From positions 8,343,819 through 8,407,818 of the forward strand of contig OY741281.1 in NCBI GenBank assembly GCA_963514095.1: DNA of 64,000 nucleotides. The letters are read 5' to 3'. Under the pieces are notes generated by a model that made no database searches, was not told where the DNA came from, and saw only the letters and a program-made list of their open reading frames with translations. A program made the translations under genes and the position numbers. This document shows, piece by piece, positions 1 through 10,194 of the stretch (position 1 is the stretch's first letter; each line of letters begins with the position of its first letter). This stretch comes from Eutrigla gurnardus. Lineage: Eukaryota > Chordata > Actinopteri > Perciformes > Triglidae.

Positions 1-1935
1 TGCACTTCATTATGGATACTCCTCTTGGTAGGGTGATTGCTTCCACCAGCTCTTGTATTTCTCTTTGGTGTTTGATTGGGGCGTTGCTGGATGTTACAAA
101 TCCCCTCCGTTGCCACATGGGTGCATCTACTTGTGCCGCCCCATGTGCGTAAGCAGAATCTGTAAAGATGTTCACCGTCTTTCCTTTGGCCAGTTTCAAG
201 GCTTCGGTGAGCGCCTTGACTTCTGCCATTTGCGCTGAAGCGGGTTGTGGTATTACTTCTGCTTTGAGCGTCTCATGTCTTCCATTGGAGTGTTGCTGAA
301 CCACTGCATATGATGCCTGGTTCAGTCCGTTTTCTCCTCGGTAGCAGCATCCGTCAGTGTAGAGCCAGAGTTCTGCTTTGGGATCTATGTCATTTTTCAG
401 GTCTTGTCTGAGCTTACTTTCCTTGACCGCAAGTTCTTCACATGAATGTGGGGTTCCTTTCCCAAAGTTTCCAGCCATGTTCCTTTCGGCTGCGACAAAG
501 GTTATATGTGGCCTGGTGCATTCTCTTTGAATCTTGGTTTTTCTGGCCATGCTGAAAGTAAACTCCTTACTTGCCAAAAACGCTGCAACTCCATGTTCAG
601 TGTGGACCTGTAATGGGTGACACATCACTACATGTGCTGTTTTTTGGAGAGCTTTTGCTACCGCTGCAACATATCTGGCGCACATTGACTGTCCGGTTTC
701 CACTGCGTCGAGTTTTGAAGAGTAGTATATCAACACATTCCTCTCTCCCCCTTTTTTCTGATACAAAACAGCATTTAAAAATGCATTTTGTTCAGAAACA
801 TCCAAATGGAACACTTCTGTGTAGTCCGGTGAGGTGAGTGCAGCAGCTTGGGAGAGTACTTGTTTCATGTCAGTGAATGCTTGTTCAGCTTCAGAAGTCC
901 AGGGTAGTCGTTCTGTGAGGTTTCGAGCCCCTACCTCATTGATCATTGTCCGCAAAGGTTGTGTCCGATTGGAGTAATCAGGTATGTGGGATCGGCTGTA
1001 GCCCGTTAGTCCCAGAAATGACAACATGTCTGCCACCGTGGTGGGCTTTGGATGGTGTAGGATTGATTCCCTGTGGGCCGTAGATACTCCCAATCCTGAT
1101 GCCGAGATTTGTCGGCCCAGGAATAAGACTTCTTCTCTGCATAGCTGCACTTTTTCTCTCTTGACTTTGTAGCCCTTCTTGTGCAGAACTGAGAACAGTA
1201 GGGCAGTGGCCTCCAGGCAGAGGGTAGATGTTTCTGCTGCCAAGAGAAGATCATCTACATATTGGATGAGCACAACCCCTGGTGGCCATTGGAGTTCTAG
1301 TAGGTGTGCTTTTAGTACCTGATTAAAGAGACCTGGCGAGTCCCTGAACCCCTGTGGCAACCGATTGTAGGTGTACTGTTTGCCCCCAAACGTGAAAGCA
1401 AACATGGCTTGTGATGTTTGTGCCAGTGGAACACTGAAGAAAGCGTTTGCCAAATCTATGACAGTGAAGTATCGAAATGCTGGGCTTAAACTTGTGAGTG
1501 CTACGTGTGGGTCTGGTACTGGATGAACATCTGGTGTCGTTGCATCATTTATAGGGCGGAAATCTTGTACCATTCTCCAGCCCTTTCCCCCTGCTTTCTG
1601 TACCGGTAATATGGGAGTATTCCATGGGGAGTGGCACTCGTATATTACCCCGACGTCCAGAAGGCCCTGTATCGTGGGGGCAATTCCCTTCATTTGATCT
1701 TGGGTTAGGGGATACTGCCGTCGATAAATAGGAGGTGCATCTGGGTCTTTCAGGGTGACAATCACTGGTTGTGTTTCCAGGGCTCCTACGTCATGGGGGG
1801 TTATAGTCCAAAATCGTGAGTTCACCGCATTCAAAACCGCTGCGGCTCCTGGGTGATCCGTACATGGGAGTCCATGTTGTCTTGGCAGTGGTATGTGTTC
1901 TGGGAGGGAGACATCCGTGGTATGGGGGCCCGTGA
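1..1935 (-). CDS. pol: Endogenous retrovirus pol (reverse transcriptase-RNase H), partial
   Basis: Reading the minus strand from about 1935 down to base 1 gives one uninterrupted frame of more than 600 codons that leaves the window, so the 3' end (rest of RNase H, integrase) is unseen. The reverse transcriptase shows the catalytic block VIDLANAFFSVPL, the RLPQGFRDSPGLF motif and the YVDD box (1250-1261). RNase H follows with LYTDGCC (about 350-366) and FTDSAYAHG. The YVDD and PQG-x-SP motifs place it with gamma/epsilon-type retroviral RTs. Its start overlaps the 3' end of gag in another frame, as in gag-pol arrangements that need recoding. No protease motif (D-T/S-G) is visible between gag and RT, so that part is probably deleted. 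The long open frame suggests a fairly young insertion, though I see no env here. Seen: motifs and open frame; inferred: age and class. Confidence 0.85.
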
Positions 1936-3215
1936 AGCACCACATATCTTCTTCTGGTGGGGCTTGGGCTCCTTGGCGGGGTTTTTGGACTTGGAGCGGC
2001 CATGTTGCTTAGATCAGTCAATTGAGATATGTCTGCCCCTCCTGTGGGGAGGCCAAAGTGGTCCTCGTTATCTCTCATGAAGTCCCGATCATATCCACAT
2101 GCCGCTGATTTAGGGTTGTATCCTCCAGCCGCTCCCCGTTCCTCTTCCTCTTTCTGGCCGCCAATACTGCTGGCAGGTGACTTTACTCTGGTTGACCCCT
2201 CCTTCCTTGGGTCGATATGGTTTCCACCACTAGGTGGCTTCGAGGGATTTTTTGTGAGAGGTCCTTCTGGTTCACTTTCTGACCAGGTCTTTTCTGAGCC
2301 GCCTTGACTCCTTGATCCTCCAGGGGGCTCCAGTGCCGTTATTCGCTGTTGCAGTCTTTCCACTTCTCTCTTCATTTCCTCTCTGTCTTGGTCTTGTACG
2401 AGGACTTCCACGCCGGCCAATGTTAGTACTGGTGCTTGTACTGCTGTGTCTGTGGTCTGTGCAGGCATACATCTTTGGTGGGTGTAGGGAGGTGGGGCTG
2501 TTGGGGGAGATGTCGTTTCTGGAGGCCCAGTTGTTAACTTCTCTGGCAGGACTGGATATATGCCCCCTCCCCCTCCCTGTGTCTCTTCATGTTTGTCTCC
2601 CCTCTCCATTTTTCTCTGCTGAAACAGGTCTTTTAGCATTAGGTTTGTTACTCTTGTCTCTTCTTCTTGTTCTTCAAACATCTTTTTGAGTGGTTTGAAA
2701 ACTGATCGCTTGTCCTTTTCAGCCTCCATGTTCTGTCGAGCTCTCTCTAATCTTTGTTTGACATCATTCACCATTATATTCATAGCTTCTCTTGATGGCA
2801 GCCCGTCCTTGGTGATCCATCCCTTTATCTCCCACCTTTTCGCTACTGATTTAACTATCTTCCCATCTCCCTTTTTACTTCTATCCTCAGTCATAACTCT
2901 AGCCTTCAATGTCTCTACGAAGTCTTCCATTTCCCCCTCGTTCAATCCCTCAATATAATCAAAAGAATCGCTCCTAACGTTACCCAGACCAGCCCCAATC
3001 CCACTAGGTTTATTTAACAGACTCGTCTTGATAAGTTTTTCTAGTTCTAGTATCTGTCTACTCACTTCCGTTATCGTTGGTATGTGTGTCTCTGCTGTTG
3101 CTGCTGAGTGGAGAGTGTCACTTCCTAGAGCGTGCAACAGGGTGTCGGCTGCTTCCTCTTCTTCTTTGTTATCTATATCTCTGAACTCTTCTATGTCTAT
3201 GTCATAAAACTCCAT
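1791..3215 (-). CDS. gag: Endogenous retrovirus gag-like protein
   Basis: 474-codon frame starting MEFYDIDIEEF, directly upstream of and overlapping pol, downstream of the retroviral leader. The first half is charged and helix-prone (an N-terminal Glu/Asp-rich stretch, then Lys/Arg-rich residues around 100-220). The middle is Pro/Thr-rich (about 220-250) and followed by another short coiled-coil-like stretch and a low-complexity Ser/Pro/Gly tail. No CCHC zinc knuckle and no clear capsid major-homology region were recognised, and roughly the last 45 codons overlap the pol frame, so the C-terminal part may be out of its original frame or an internal deletion may have fused gag to pol. Identification rests on position and composition rather than a conserved motif. 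Confidence 0.65.
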   Translation of the reverse strand: MEFYDIDIEEFRDIDNKEEEEAADTLLHALGSDTLHSAATAETHIPTITEVSRQILELEKLIKTSLLNKPSGIGAGLGNVRSDSFDYIEGLNEGEMEDFVETLKARVMTEDRSKKGDGKIVKSVAKRWEIKGWITKDGLPSREAMNIMVNDVKQRLERARQNMEAEKDKRSVFKPLKKMFEEQEEETRVTNLMLKDLFQQRKMERGDKHEETQGGGGGIYPVLPEKLTTGPPETTSPPTAPPPYTHQRCMPAQTTDTAVQAPVLTLAGVEVLVQDQDREEMKREVERLQQRITALEPPGGSRSQGGSEKTWSESEPEGPLTKNPSKPPSGGNHIDPRKEGSTRVKSPASSIGGQKEEEERGAAGGYNPKSAACGYDRDFMRDNEDHFGLPTGGADISQLTDLSNMAAPSPKTPPRSPSPTRRRYVVLHGPPYHGCLPPRTHTTAKTTWTPMYGSPRSRSGFECGELTILDYNPP

Positions 3216-3229
3216 GCCATGTCTAAATT

Positions 3230-3757
3230 TTCTTGTATTACAACCACTGCCTACGCTTCTCTGCTCGACAGCGCGGTTCCGGAGAAATTGTATCGGTTTC
3301 CGAATTACAAAGTACTATAAATTTCTATTGTATTACAACCACTGCCTACGCTTCTCTGCTCGACAGCGCGGTTCCGGAGAAATTGTATCGGTTCCAAATT
3401 ACTATAAGTTTTCCTGTATTACAACCACTGCCTACGCTTCTCTGCTCGACAGCGAGGTCCCGGAGGAGTTGTATCGTTTCCAAATTACTATAAGTTTTCC
3501 TGTATTACAACCACTGCCTACGCTTCTCTACTCGACAGCGAGGTCCCGGAGGAGTTGTATCGTTTCCAAATTACTATAAGTTTTCCTGTATTACAACCAC
3601 TGCCTACGCTTCTCTACTCGACAGCGAGGTCCCGGAGGAGTTGTATCGTTTCCAAATTACTATAAGTTTTCCTGTATTACAACCACTGCCTACGCTTCTC
3701 TACTCGACAGCGAGGTCCCGGAGGAGTTGTATCGGTTCCAAATTACAAAGTACTATT
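3230..3757 (-). repeat. 86-bp tandem repeat in the retroviral leader
   Basis: Six head-to-tail units. The shared start TGTATTACAACCACTGCCTA occurs at 3234, 3329, 3415, 3501, 3587 and 3673, giving a first period of 95 bp and then four of exactly 86 bp. Units differ by a few substitutions (for example GCGGTTCCGGAGAAATT versus GAGGTCCCGGAGGAGTT), with the later units nearly identical, consistent with recent expansion by slippage or unequal exchange. The array lies between gag and the primer-binding region, so it would be part of the genomic RNA leader. Function unknown. Confidence 0.9.
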
Positions 3758-4280
3758 TATGCAGTCTGTTGGTTAACCCAAAACACGCTATGTTCGTTAA
3801 TAGAGTGACTTAATTATGTGCAAGAATTCTCATGTTTCACGGAGTATGGTGGGTCCGCTACTTCACGATACTGTACACATAAAAGCCCTTCTATTCGTCC
3901 TTCATCTCGTGTTTTCTGTTAGGTTCAGTCACACATGTGTACACACTATGGCAGGTTTATTTTATCACTTTTGCAGAATATGTTTTCCTTCTATTTTTTA
4001 ACATTTTATCCTTTAGTTAAATTTTGTCTAAAGTATTCATACTCACACTCGGTATTTGTTGATCACCTAATTTATATTTTTCAATATACAGAATTCAATT
4101 AAATAGGTTTCTGCTTACCTATTCGGTTGAGCGCTCAGTGACCAACGTTCCCGAGAATGGATGAATCCTTCTGGCCTCCACTTTCTTTCAGGAAGCCCCC
4201 CTCCTTCTGCAAGACAGGAGGTAGTCGTTAAAATTCTTTCCTCCTCAAGCTTTTCTCCCAACCATCCTCTGCTACCAGAT
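3758..4280 (-). promoter_or_regulatory. Retroviral leader with possible primer-binding site and splice donor
   Basis: On the minus strand the region just inside the LTR reads TGGTAGCAGAGGATGGTT (about 4255-4272), beginning with TGG as primer-binding sites do; the tRNA it would match was not determined. Further in, at about 4113-4122, AATAGGTAAGCAG fits a vertebrate 5' splice donor consensus, which would suit splicing of a subgenomic mRNA. No open frame of interest lies here. Both assignments come from position and short motif matches only. Confidence 0.45.
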
Positions 4281-4890
4281 TTGTTGTGAAAAAAATAGTA
4301 AGCTTGAATATAGGAGGAGAGTCTATGGGTTGTATCAATAACAGCGCTTTATTAGCACAAATATCAGGAAAACATATTCCGGCAGTTAAACGTGCACGGA
4401 CCTAGTAGTCAACTCAACATAGGGTTGAATTCACTCAAAAGGCGCTTTACAACAGAGTGCGCAGCGTATTTCAAGAGACTCCGCATGAGTCTGATTGGCT
4501 CATTCTATAGATGCAGGCGGAGCGTAATTTTAGCATGCCGCGGCCTGGTTGGAGCGCTGGGTATCTCCACCCACACTGGCTCATACGGTCCATCCCTCCG
4601 GGTGCTGTCATCTATGTATTGTGTGTGTATGTTGTCGAGATGCATATCATGTGCTTGTCATGTGCTCCTTCCTGGTGCGGCTACACAATGTGTCCGTTCA
4701 TTGTGTGTTGTCGGGTGTATATCATGAGCTTGTCATGTGCTCCTTCCGGGTGCAGCTACACAATGTGTCCGTTCATTGTATGTTGTCGGGATGTATATCA
4801 TGAGCTTGTCATGTGTGTGTGTGTGACCCAAATGGGATCCTCTCTTGTGTTTCCTGTTTTCAACGTATGGCGTACAGATGGAATGCCCTG
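4281..4890 (-). mobile_element. 5' LTR of the endogenous retrovirus (approximate bounds)
   Basis: Minus-strand reading. A polyadenylation signal AATAAA lies at about 4347-4352 close to the U5 end, which finishes in ...CACAACA just before the putative primer-binding site. About 150 bp upstream is a CCAAT-type box (GAGCCAATCAG, about 4493-4503). Farther upstream in U3 is a direct repeat of about 77 bp in two and a half copies (4631-4707, 4708-4784, 4785-4818), the arrangement typical of LTR enhancers. The outer edge near 4890 was chosen as a TGTCAGGGC start and is uncertain, since the partner LTR lies outside the window. Confidence 0.5.
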
Positions 4891-5697
4891 ACACAGTTTC
4901 TGACCCTCACAATAGTTTTCCACTAGCCTGAACATCTGAGTCTATGTGTAGTAATTTAAAACATGTGTGATTAGCTTATGTATTTACATTTTTCTCCACA
5001 CCACAATACATTCTTACTAGTAAAAATGATATTTTAAGATATCTACAACTTTGATTGTACTAGTCAAAACTAAATTTAAGATATCTAAAAATCCTTAAAA
5101 AGTATAAGTGGCCGTTTTATCATTTAATAGCTAAACTGGATATGTATTGCAGATATCTGTAATTCAATTCTTCCTAGTCAAAAAGAACATTTCAGATATC
5201 CACAATGACATTCTTCCTATCCACAATTGTCATTTCAGATATCCACAATGGCATTCTTCCTAGGACAAATGACATCACTTTTGCCATTCATGTATCCATC
5301 ACACAAATATATATATTATTTAAGAGAAATGATCCTTCTGTCAATAATGTCATTATGAGAAAAGTTGTCTTTGATGCCTTTAAGGATGACACTTTTTCCA
5401 GAGATAATAAAAACTTGCACTAAAAAATGTATTGATTAAATAAAAAATATATAAAAAATTAAGATGCAATCAAAGATTATAACAGCAACATCATTTTCTA
5501 AAACTATCAAAAGTAAAAAATAAAAAAAACACAGTGGAGAGCACTATTTGCTAAAATTGACTTGAATTCACCAGTAATCAATCGTTGTTTTTCATATATA
5601 AAGGCTTTAACATCTGTGGAAATTGTGTATATGGTTTCAACTTAGTTGATGTACGTGACAGATCTGTAAAACTGAGTTTCTCCATAAAGAATCACAC
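4891..5697. other. AT-rich stretch without a recognisable gene
   Basis: No convincing coding frame. It contains several imperfect copies of an AGATATCCACAAT-like phrase (about 5030-5260), probably a decayed DNA transposon or tandem repeat. The right part (about 5560-5697) joins, across the LINE insertion, to 8846-8985 and was continuous before the LINE arrived. Confidence 0.5.
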
Positions 5698-5712
5698 AAA
5701 AGTACACAAAAT

Positions 5713-8595
5713 GCAGAGAGAAGAAAATCTAAAGAAAAGTTAACTGAAATAGATAATCAACTGTCTGATCTAGAAGCGCTATACAAGGAGAGTAGTAAAC
5801 CTGAGACATTAAGGAAGATCACTGCATTAAAGTATGACTATAATTCTATACTGTCCAAGAATGTTTCACGCTTGCTGGCCCAAGTTAGACAAAAGTATTT
5901 TGAGTTCGGTGATAAGCCCCAGAGATTACTGGCCCGTCAGTTAAAGCAATCTCAGGCCTCCAGGGCCATACATTCTATCAGGACGAATGATGGGGCCCTC
6001 TTGACAGATCCTGGAAAAATTAATAAGTGTTTTGCTAGTTTTTATGAGGATATCTATCAGTCACAGGGTGAACCTGATTATGGAGTGATGGAAGAATTTT
6101 TTGAGAATCTGGGATTGCCTGAACTATCGGGAGAATCTTCTTCCTCACTAGATGCAGATATTAATTTGAATGAGATAAAAGAAGTGATTTCCTCTTTTCC
6201 CAACAATAAGGCAGCAGGACCTGATGGCTTTAGTATGGAATTTTTCAAGGTGTTTAGCTCTAAACTATCGCCTCTCATACTACGCATGTTAAATCACTCG
6301 ATGCTGAGCTCTAGATTACCTCCAACTCTATATAAGGCAAATATTTCACTTATCCCCAAACCTGGTCGTGACCCTAACCTGGTCTCTTCATATCGTCCTA
6401 TCTCTTTGCTGCCTATTGAAACCAAAATCCTAGGGAAAGTCTTAGCTAACAGATTAAAAGAGCACATTTGTTCTATTATCCATCCCGACCAAACAGGTTT
6501 TATGCCAGGTAGACATATGTATTTCAATTTACGCCGCTTATTCCATGTTTTGTTTACAGAACATACAAAGGAAGCTGTAGTGATCTCTTTAGATGCGCAG
6601 CGCGCATTTGACCAGGTGGAGTGGCCCTATATGCTGTTTACGTTGAAAAAATTTGGATTTGGACCTTCCTTTATGAAGTGGATTGAGCTAATCTATTCAC
6701 ACCCTACTGCCTCTGTTATTACCAACCAAAATATTTCATGCCCTTTTGAGATCAATCGTGGGACCCGTCAGGGGTGTCCCCTTTCTCCTTTTTTATTCTC
6801 TATAATTATTGAACCACTAGCTACCAGTATTAGAAAAAGCTCTTTAATATCTCCTATTGACATGAATGGACAGGAACATCATATTTCGCTATATGCGGAT
6901 GACATTCTTTTGTTCATTTCTCGTCCTCAAACATCAATTCCCCATCTTTTAACATTAATTAGTAACTTTGGAAAACTCTCTGGATTTTCTGTAAACTGGG
7001 ACAAAAGCGAGATAATGCCAATTTCTGAGGAAGTTGATATAACATATATACAGTCCACTCCCTTTAAAAAGGCTTTTGAGGATTTTTCATATCTTGGTGT
7101 AACTGTGACAAAAGATCCTGAGGAGCTCTTACGGAAGAATTGGCACAACAAGATTGAGCAACTCAAGCAGGGTATACATTTCTGGAAGACTCTCCCTATT
7201 TCTCTAGCAGGAAAGATAAATGCAATTAAGATGATTGTACTGCCACGTTTCCTGCATCTCTTTCAGTCTATTCCATGTTTTATTCCCCAATCTTACTTTA
7301 AACAATTGGATTCAATTATTATACCTTTTATTTGGAACTACAAAGCCATTAGGATTTCCAAAAAACATCTATGTAAACCTAAAAATGCTGGAGGTTTTGC
7401 TTTACCGAACTTTAAAATGTATTATTGGGCGGCTCATCTGTCTATACTTGCTTGGTGGAGAAGAGGCCCCCCCTCTTCATCATATTGTTGCCCTGCGTGG
7501 TTATGTATAGAACGATCGCTTTGTAAAAAGACCTCCTTGCTGGCACTGCTCAACAGCCCCACCAAAGCCAAGAAGCCATACTACAGTAACAGCTTTGTAA
7601 TTAATGGCACCATACGCATATGGGAACAGATAAGAATGCATATCAAGGCCCCAAATATATACATTGATACTCCAATTTGTGAGAATCACGCTTTTACACC
7701 TGGCCTGAACGATGTAGTTTTCTCTGCTTGGAAACAGAGGGGCATTAGTATCGTGAGTGATCTGTATACTGAAGGGAAGTTTGCCTCATTTACACAACTA
7801 CAGACTATTTATAATATTTCTGCCTCAAGCTTTTTCAGATATTTACAGATAAGAGATTTTGTTAAGAAAAATGTACCAAAATTCGAAGTTCTGAACAAAC
7901 ATGATATTCTCGAGGCGATGAATAAATTTGACCCGGCCACACGAGGGGCAGTTTCCTTTTTTTATGGAATCCTTCATGAGAGAGCTCTGCTGAGTACGGA
8001 GGTTTATAAAAAGGCATGGGCAGATGAGTTGAATATGGGGTTGAGTGACGAGAGTTGGGAGGAATGTCTACGTAATGTACATAAATGTTCAGTTAACGTG
8101 AGACACAACCTTATACAATTCAAAATATTGCATAGACTTCACTATTCACAGGAGAAGCTACATAGATTTTACCCTGCTGTTTCACCCATGTGTAATCGAT
8201 GCAAATCCATGATAGGTAGTCTTGCACACTCCTTCTGGTCATGCAGTAAACTTCATTCATACTGGAAAAGCATTTTTCACTGTTTTTCTGAGGCTTTTGG
8301 AAAAAGTCTGGTACCCAGCCCGCTCGTTGCGATTCTGGGAGCTACAAGTCTACTACCTTCTACCAACAAACACGAGAAGAAGGCTATTCAATTCGGGATG
8401 GTTATTGCGAAAAAACTGATTTTGCGTATGTGGAAAAAGGACTTTGTGCCGACGTTTGACTTGTGGCTGGGAGAAATGTCCAACACACTACATCTTGAGA
8501 GACTGAGGCTTTATAACGAAGATAGAGGAGAAGTATTCGACAAGACATGGGACCCTGTACTGAGATACCTTAAAGGGCAAGACCTACAAACTTAA
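5713..8595 (+). CDS. LINE ORF2 fragment: reverse transcriptase plus C-terminal Cys region
   Basis: Open throughout from the truncation point to the TAA at 8593-8595 (over 950 codons; no in-frame ATG near the 5' end because the element is truncated). RT blocks in order: AAGPDGFSMEFF, LIPKPGRDPN..YRPISLL, GFMPGRHM, ISLDAQRAFDQVEW, GTRQGCPLSPFLFS and the catalytic YADDILLF, followed by the thumb and a Cys/His cluster (CNRCKS..AHSFWSC..H) typical of the L1/Tx1 ORF2 C-terminus. No frameshift or stop was found, so the insertion is young, but the missing endonuclease makes it non-autonomous. Confidence 0.9.
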   Translation, partial: AERRKSKEKLTEIDNQLSDLEALYKESSKPETLRKITALKYDYNSILSKNVSRLLAQVRQKYFEFGDKPQRLLARQLKQSQASRAIHSIRTNDGALLTDPGKINKCFASFYEDIYQSQGEPDYGVMEEFFENLGLPELSGESSSSLDADINLNEIKEVISSFPNNKAAGPDGFSMEFFKVFSSKLSPLILRMLNHSMLSSRLPPTLYKANISLIPKPGRDPNLVSSYRPISLLPIETKILGKVLANRLKEHICSIIHPDQTGFMPGRHMYFNLRRLFHVLFTEHTKEAVVISLDAQRAFDQVEWPYMLFTLKKFGFGPSFMKWIELIYSHPTASVITNQNISCPFEINRGTRQGCPLSPFLFSIIIEPLATSIRKSSLISPIDMNGQEHHISLYADDILLFISRPQTSIPHLLTLISNFGKLSGFSVNWDKSEIMPISEEVDITYIQSTPFKKAFEDFSYLGVTVTKDPEELLRKNWHNKIEQLKQGIHFWKTLPISLAGKINAIKMIVLPRFLHLFQSIPCFIPQSYFKQLDSIIIPFIWNYKAIRISKKHLCKPKNAGGFALPNFKMYYWAAHLSILAWWRRGPPSSSYCCPAWLCIERSLCKKTSLLALLNSPTKAKKPYYSNSFVINGTIRIWEQIRMHIKAPNIYIDTPICENHAFTPGLNDVVFSAWKQRGISIVSDLYTEGKFASFTQLQTIYNISASSFFRYLQIRDFVKKNVPKFEVLNKHDILEAMNKFDPATRGAVSFFYGILHERALLSTEVYKKAWADELNMGLSDESWEECLRNVHKCSVNVRHNLIQFKILHRLHYSQEKLHRFYPAVSPMCNRCKSMIGSLAHSFWSCSKLHSYWKSIFHCFSEAFGKSLVPSPLVAILGATSLLPSTNKHEKKAIQFGMVIAKKLILRMWKKDFVPTFDLWLGEMSNTLHLERLRLYNEDRGEVFDKTWDPVLRYLKGQDLQT

Positions 8596-8830
8596 CGCTT
8601 CACTGTGCACAGATGTATATGAGTTTGCATATACTTCATTTTGTTATTTTATTTATTCATAGATGTTTCCCTTTTGTCATTAGCCTTATTGCCTAACTAT
8701 GACCATGGACTGATACCTTAACTCTGGATGTGCTATGTTCTGTATGTTATATCTTTCTTTTCTATGTTCTTCTTCTCTCTTTGTTTCTCTATCTTTTGAA
8801 AAATAATAAACATATTTATAAAAAAAAAAA
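5713..8830 (+). mobile_element. 5'-truncated L1-type LINE with 15-bp target-site duplication
   Basis: The element is bracketed by a perfect 15-bp direct repeat AAAAGTACACAAAAT at 5698-5712 and 8831-8845. It ends in a poly(A) run after AATAATAAACATATTTAT. These are hallmarks of target-primed reverse transcription. The 5' end cuts into ORF2: the endonuclease domain and ORF1 are absent. Removing the element restores a continuous AT-rich sequence, so this is a simple insertion. Confidence 0.93.
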
Positions 8831-8845
8831 AAAGTACACAAAATT

Positions 8846-8990
8846 TTAAATATTGTGATTACCAGAGAAGTACTCATAAGGTTTGTGGAAATAAGTCATT
8901 CAGTATTAAAAAAAAATGATTAATCGACTAAAGGACTGATTACTCAACTAATTGTCTGAGTGGGCAGCCCTACATTGGATTATCCACATG
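8846..8990. mobile_element. Remnant of a hAT-like element (right end)
   Basis: Read on the minus strand this begins TAGGGCTGCCCACTCAGA and contains TTAGTCGATTAATC, phrases seen in many vertebrate hAT elements with TAGGGCTG-type ends. The L1-type LINE is inserted in it, so the left part lies before 5698. No coding capacity. The left terminus was not located, so the family call is tentative. Confidence 0.35.
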
Positions 8991-9123
8991 CTACTAGAAT
9001 ATAAAAATGACTCTTACTTTAATGACATTTTACTGGAGTAGAAGTAAAGAAAATAAAAATGATAGACCTGTTCAATTAAAGAATGCATTAAAGCTACAAA
9101 ACAATAGTGTGGTGTGATGTGTC

Positions 9124-9639
9124 CAGTGCCGTCGTATAGGGGGGAAAGGTGATGACAATTCTAAGGGCCCACAGCCCGCTAGGGCCCACACCAGGGGCGT
9201 TGCTAGACATAAAGCTCTACTGGGGCACAGGCCCCCTATTACTAAAATCACAAAAAACAGCGGTGCACCGGCTACGACATGCACACTGCAGTGCACGGAC
9301 GTAATGTGCGCGCCGGACCCAGACCACAAGGTGCGTGCCTCAGCTTGTATTTTGGGTTAAACTGCGTTGGTTTGAGATTGTGGATGAAAAAAAAAAATCC
9401 ATTCTTTTACCGTTATTATCAATATAAATTAATCCACTGCCAAATATAGTAGCTCGTTAAAACTCCAACGGGAGATTTTACTGGGGCACGGCAGATCAAT
9501 ACTGGGGCACGTGCCCCAGTAAAAAGTGTCTAGCGACGCCCATGGCCCACACACAGCCCCCAGTAGGTGGCAATGAATGGGTAGAGGGGCCCAAACCGAT
9601 ATTCTTTCAGGGGGCCCAGAATTCCTAGCAACTGCCCTG
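9124..9639. mobile_element. hAT-type MITE (outer of a nested pair)
   Basis: Ends CAGTGCCGTCG... and ...GCAACTGCCCTG form short imperfect inverted repeats. The element is flanked by a perfect 8-bp duplication GATGTGTC (9116-9123 and 9640-9647), the length made by hAT transposases. Subtracting the inner insertion and its duplication leaves about 155 bp with no coding capacity. Confidence 0.85.
9192..9544. mobile_element. hAT-type MITE nested inside the outer MITE
   Basis: Terminal inverted repeats CAGGGGCGTTGCTAGACA and the reverse complement of TGTCTAGCGACGCCCATG match at 15 of 18 positions. The element is flanked by an 8-bp duplication GCCCACAC (9184-9191 and 9545-9552). It also contains two copies of ACTGGGGCACG/CTGGGGCAC near its ends. 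Being wholly inside the 9124-9639 element, it inserted later. Non-coding, 353 bp. Confidence 0.88.
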
Positions 9640-9951
9640 GATGTGTCACTCAGTTGAATTAACCAGAAAAAGAGGCTCAGAAAATTCTCCAAAAAAGAAC
9701 TGACAAGAGGCAAACATAAAAAAGCTATGGCCACCAAGCAAGATGAGGCTCCATCAGTGCCACTTTCACAGAACCAACAGCAGAATAAAAGATCACAGAG
9801 GCAGACAACATCGAGCTGTGACAATAAAAGCCTCTCGGCAGCTGCAGCCACAAACCCACACTGAAGCAAAAATGACAGACTGCACAGTTTAAGTGGAAAA
9901 TAGTGCCATGTTGTCTGACAAGCATCACAGTCAGTGTGGTGTTGTACTTAC

Positions 9952-10084
9952 CTGTCTGAATGTCATTCTGGGACTCTTGTTCACCTGGAAGTCCTCCTCA
10001 GTCTGTCCCAGTATCACCTTAATGTAACCAGTCCACTCAACCTCTCTGGTCCCAGTATAAGATGGTCCCTCTGTGCTCCTCAAA
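9952..10084 (-). CDS. Possible isolated exon, unrecognised
   Basis: On the minus strand this 133-bp stretch is bounded by an AG acceptor (GTCTGGACAG) and a good donor (AGACAG|GTAAGT) and is open in one frame for 44 codons (contains YIKVILGQTEEDFQVNK). The composition looks like real protein, but I do not recognise the family and see no companion exon nearby. It may be an exon of a gene extending outside, or an exonised transposon piece. Confidence 0.3.
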
Positions 10085-10194
10085 CTGTCCAGACATGTAG
10101 GTTGGCATGTTAGCAGTTAGCATGTTAGCCACACCCAGCATACACTTGTCAGTCACATGACATGAAGTGGGTTTGGGTTGTGTTTGATCAATTA

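Noticed and set aside
2312..2958. Plus-strand hydrophobic frames opposite gag
   Set aside because: Antisense shadows of a charged coding sequence, with no independent signal.
9072..9869. Several minus-strand frames of 80-146 codons
   Set aside because: They lie across the nested MITEs and their flanks and show no conserved protein features.
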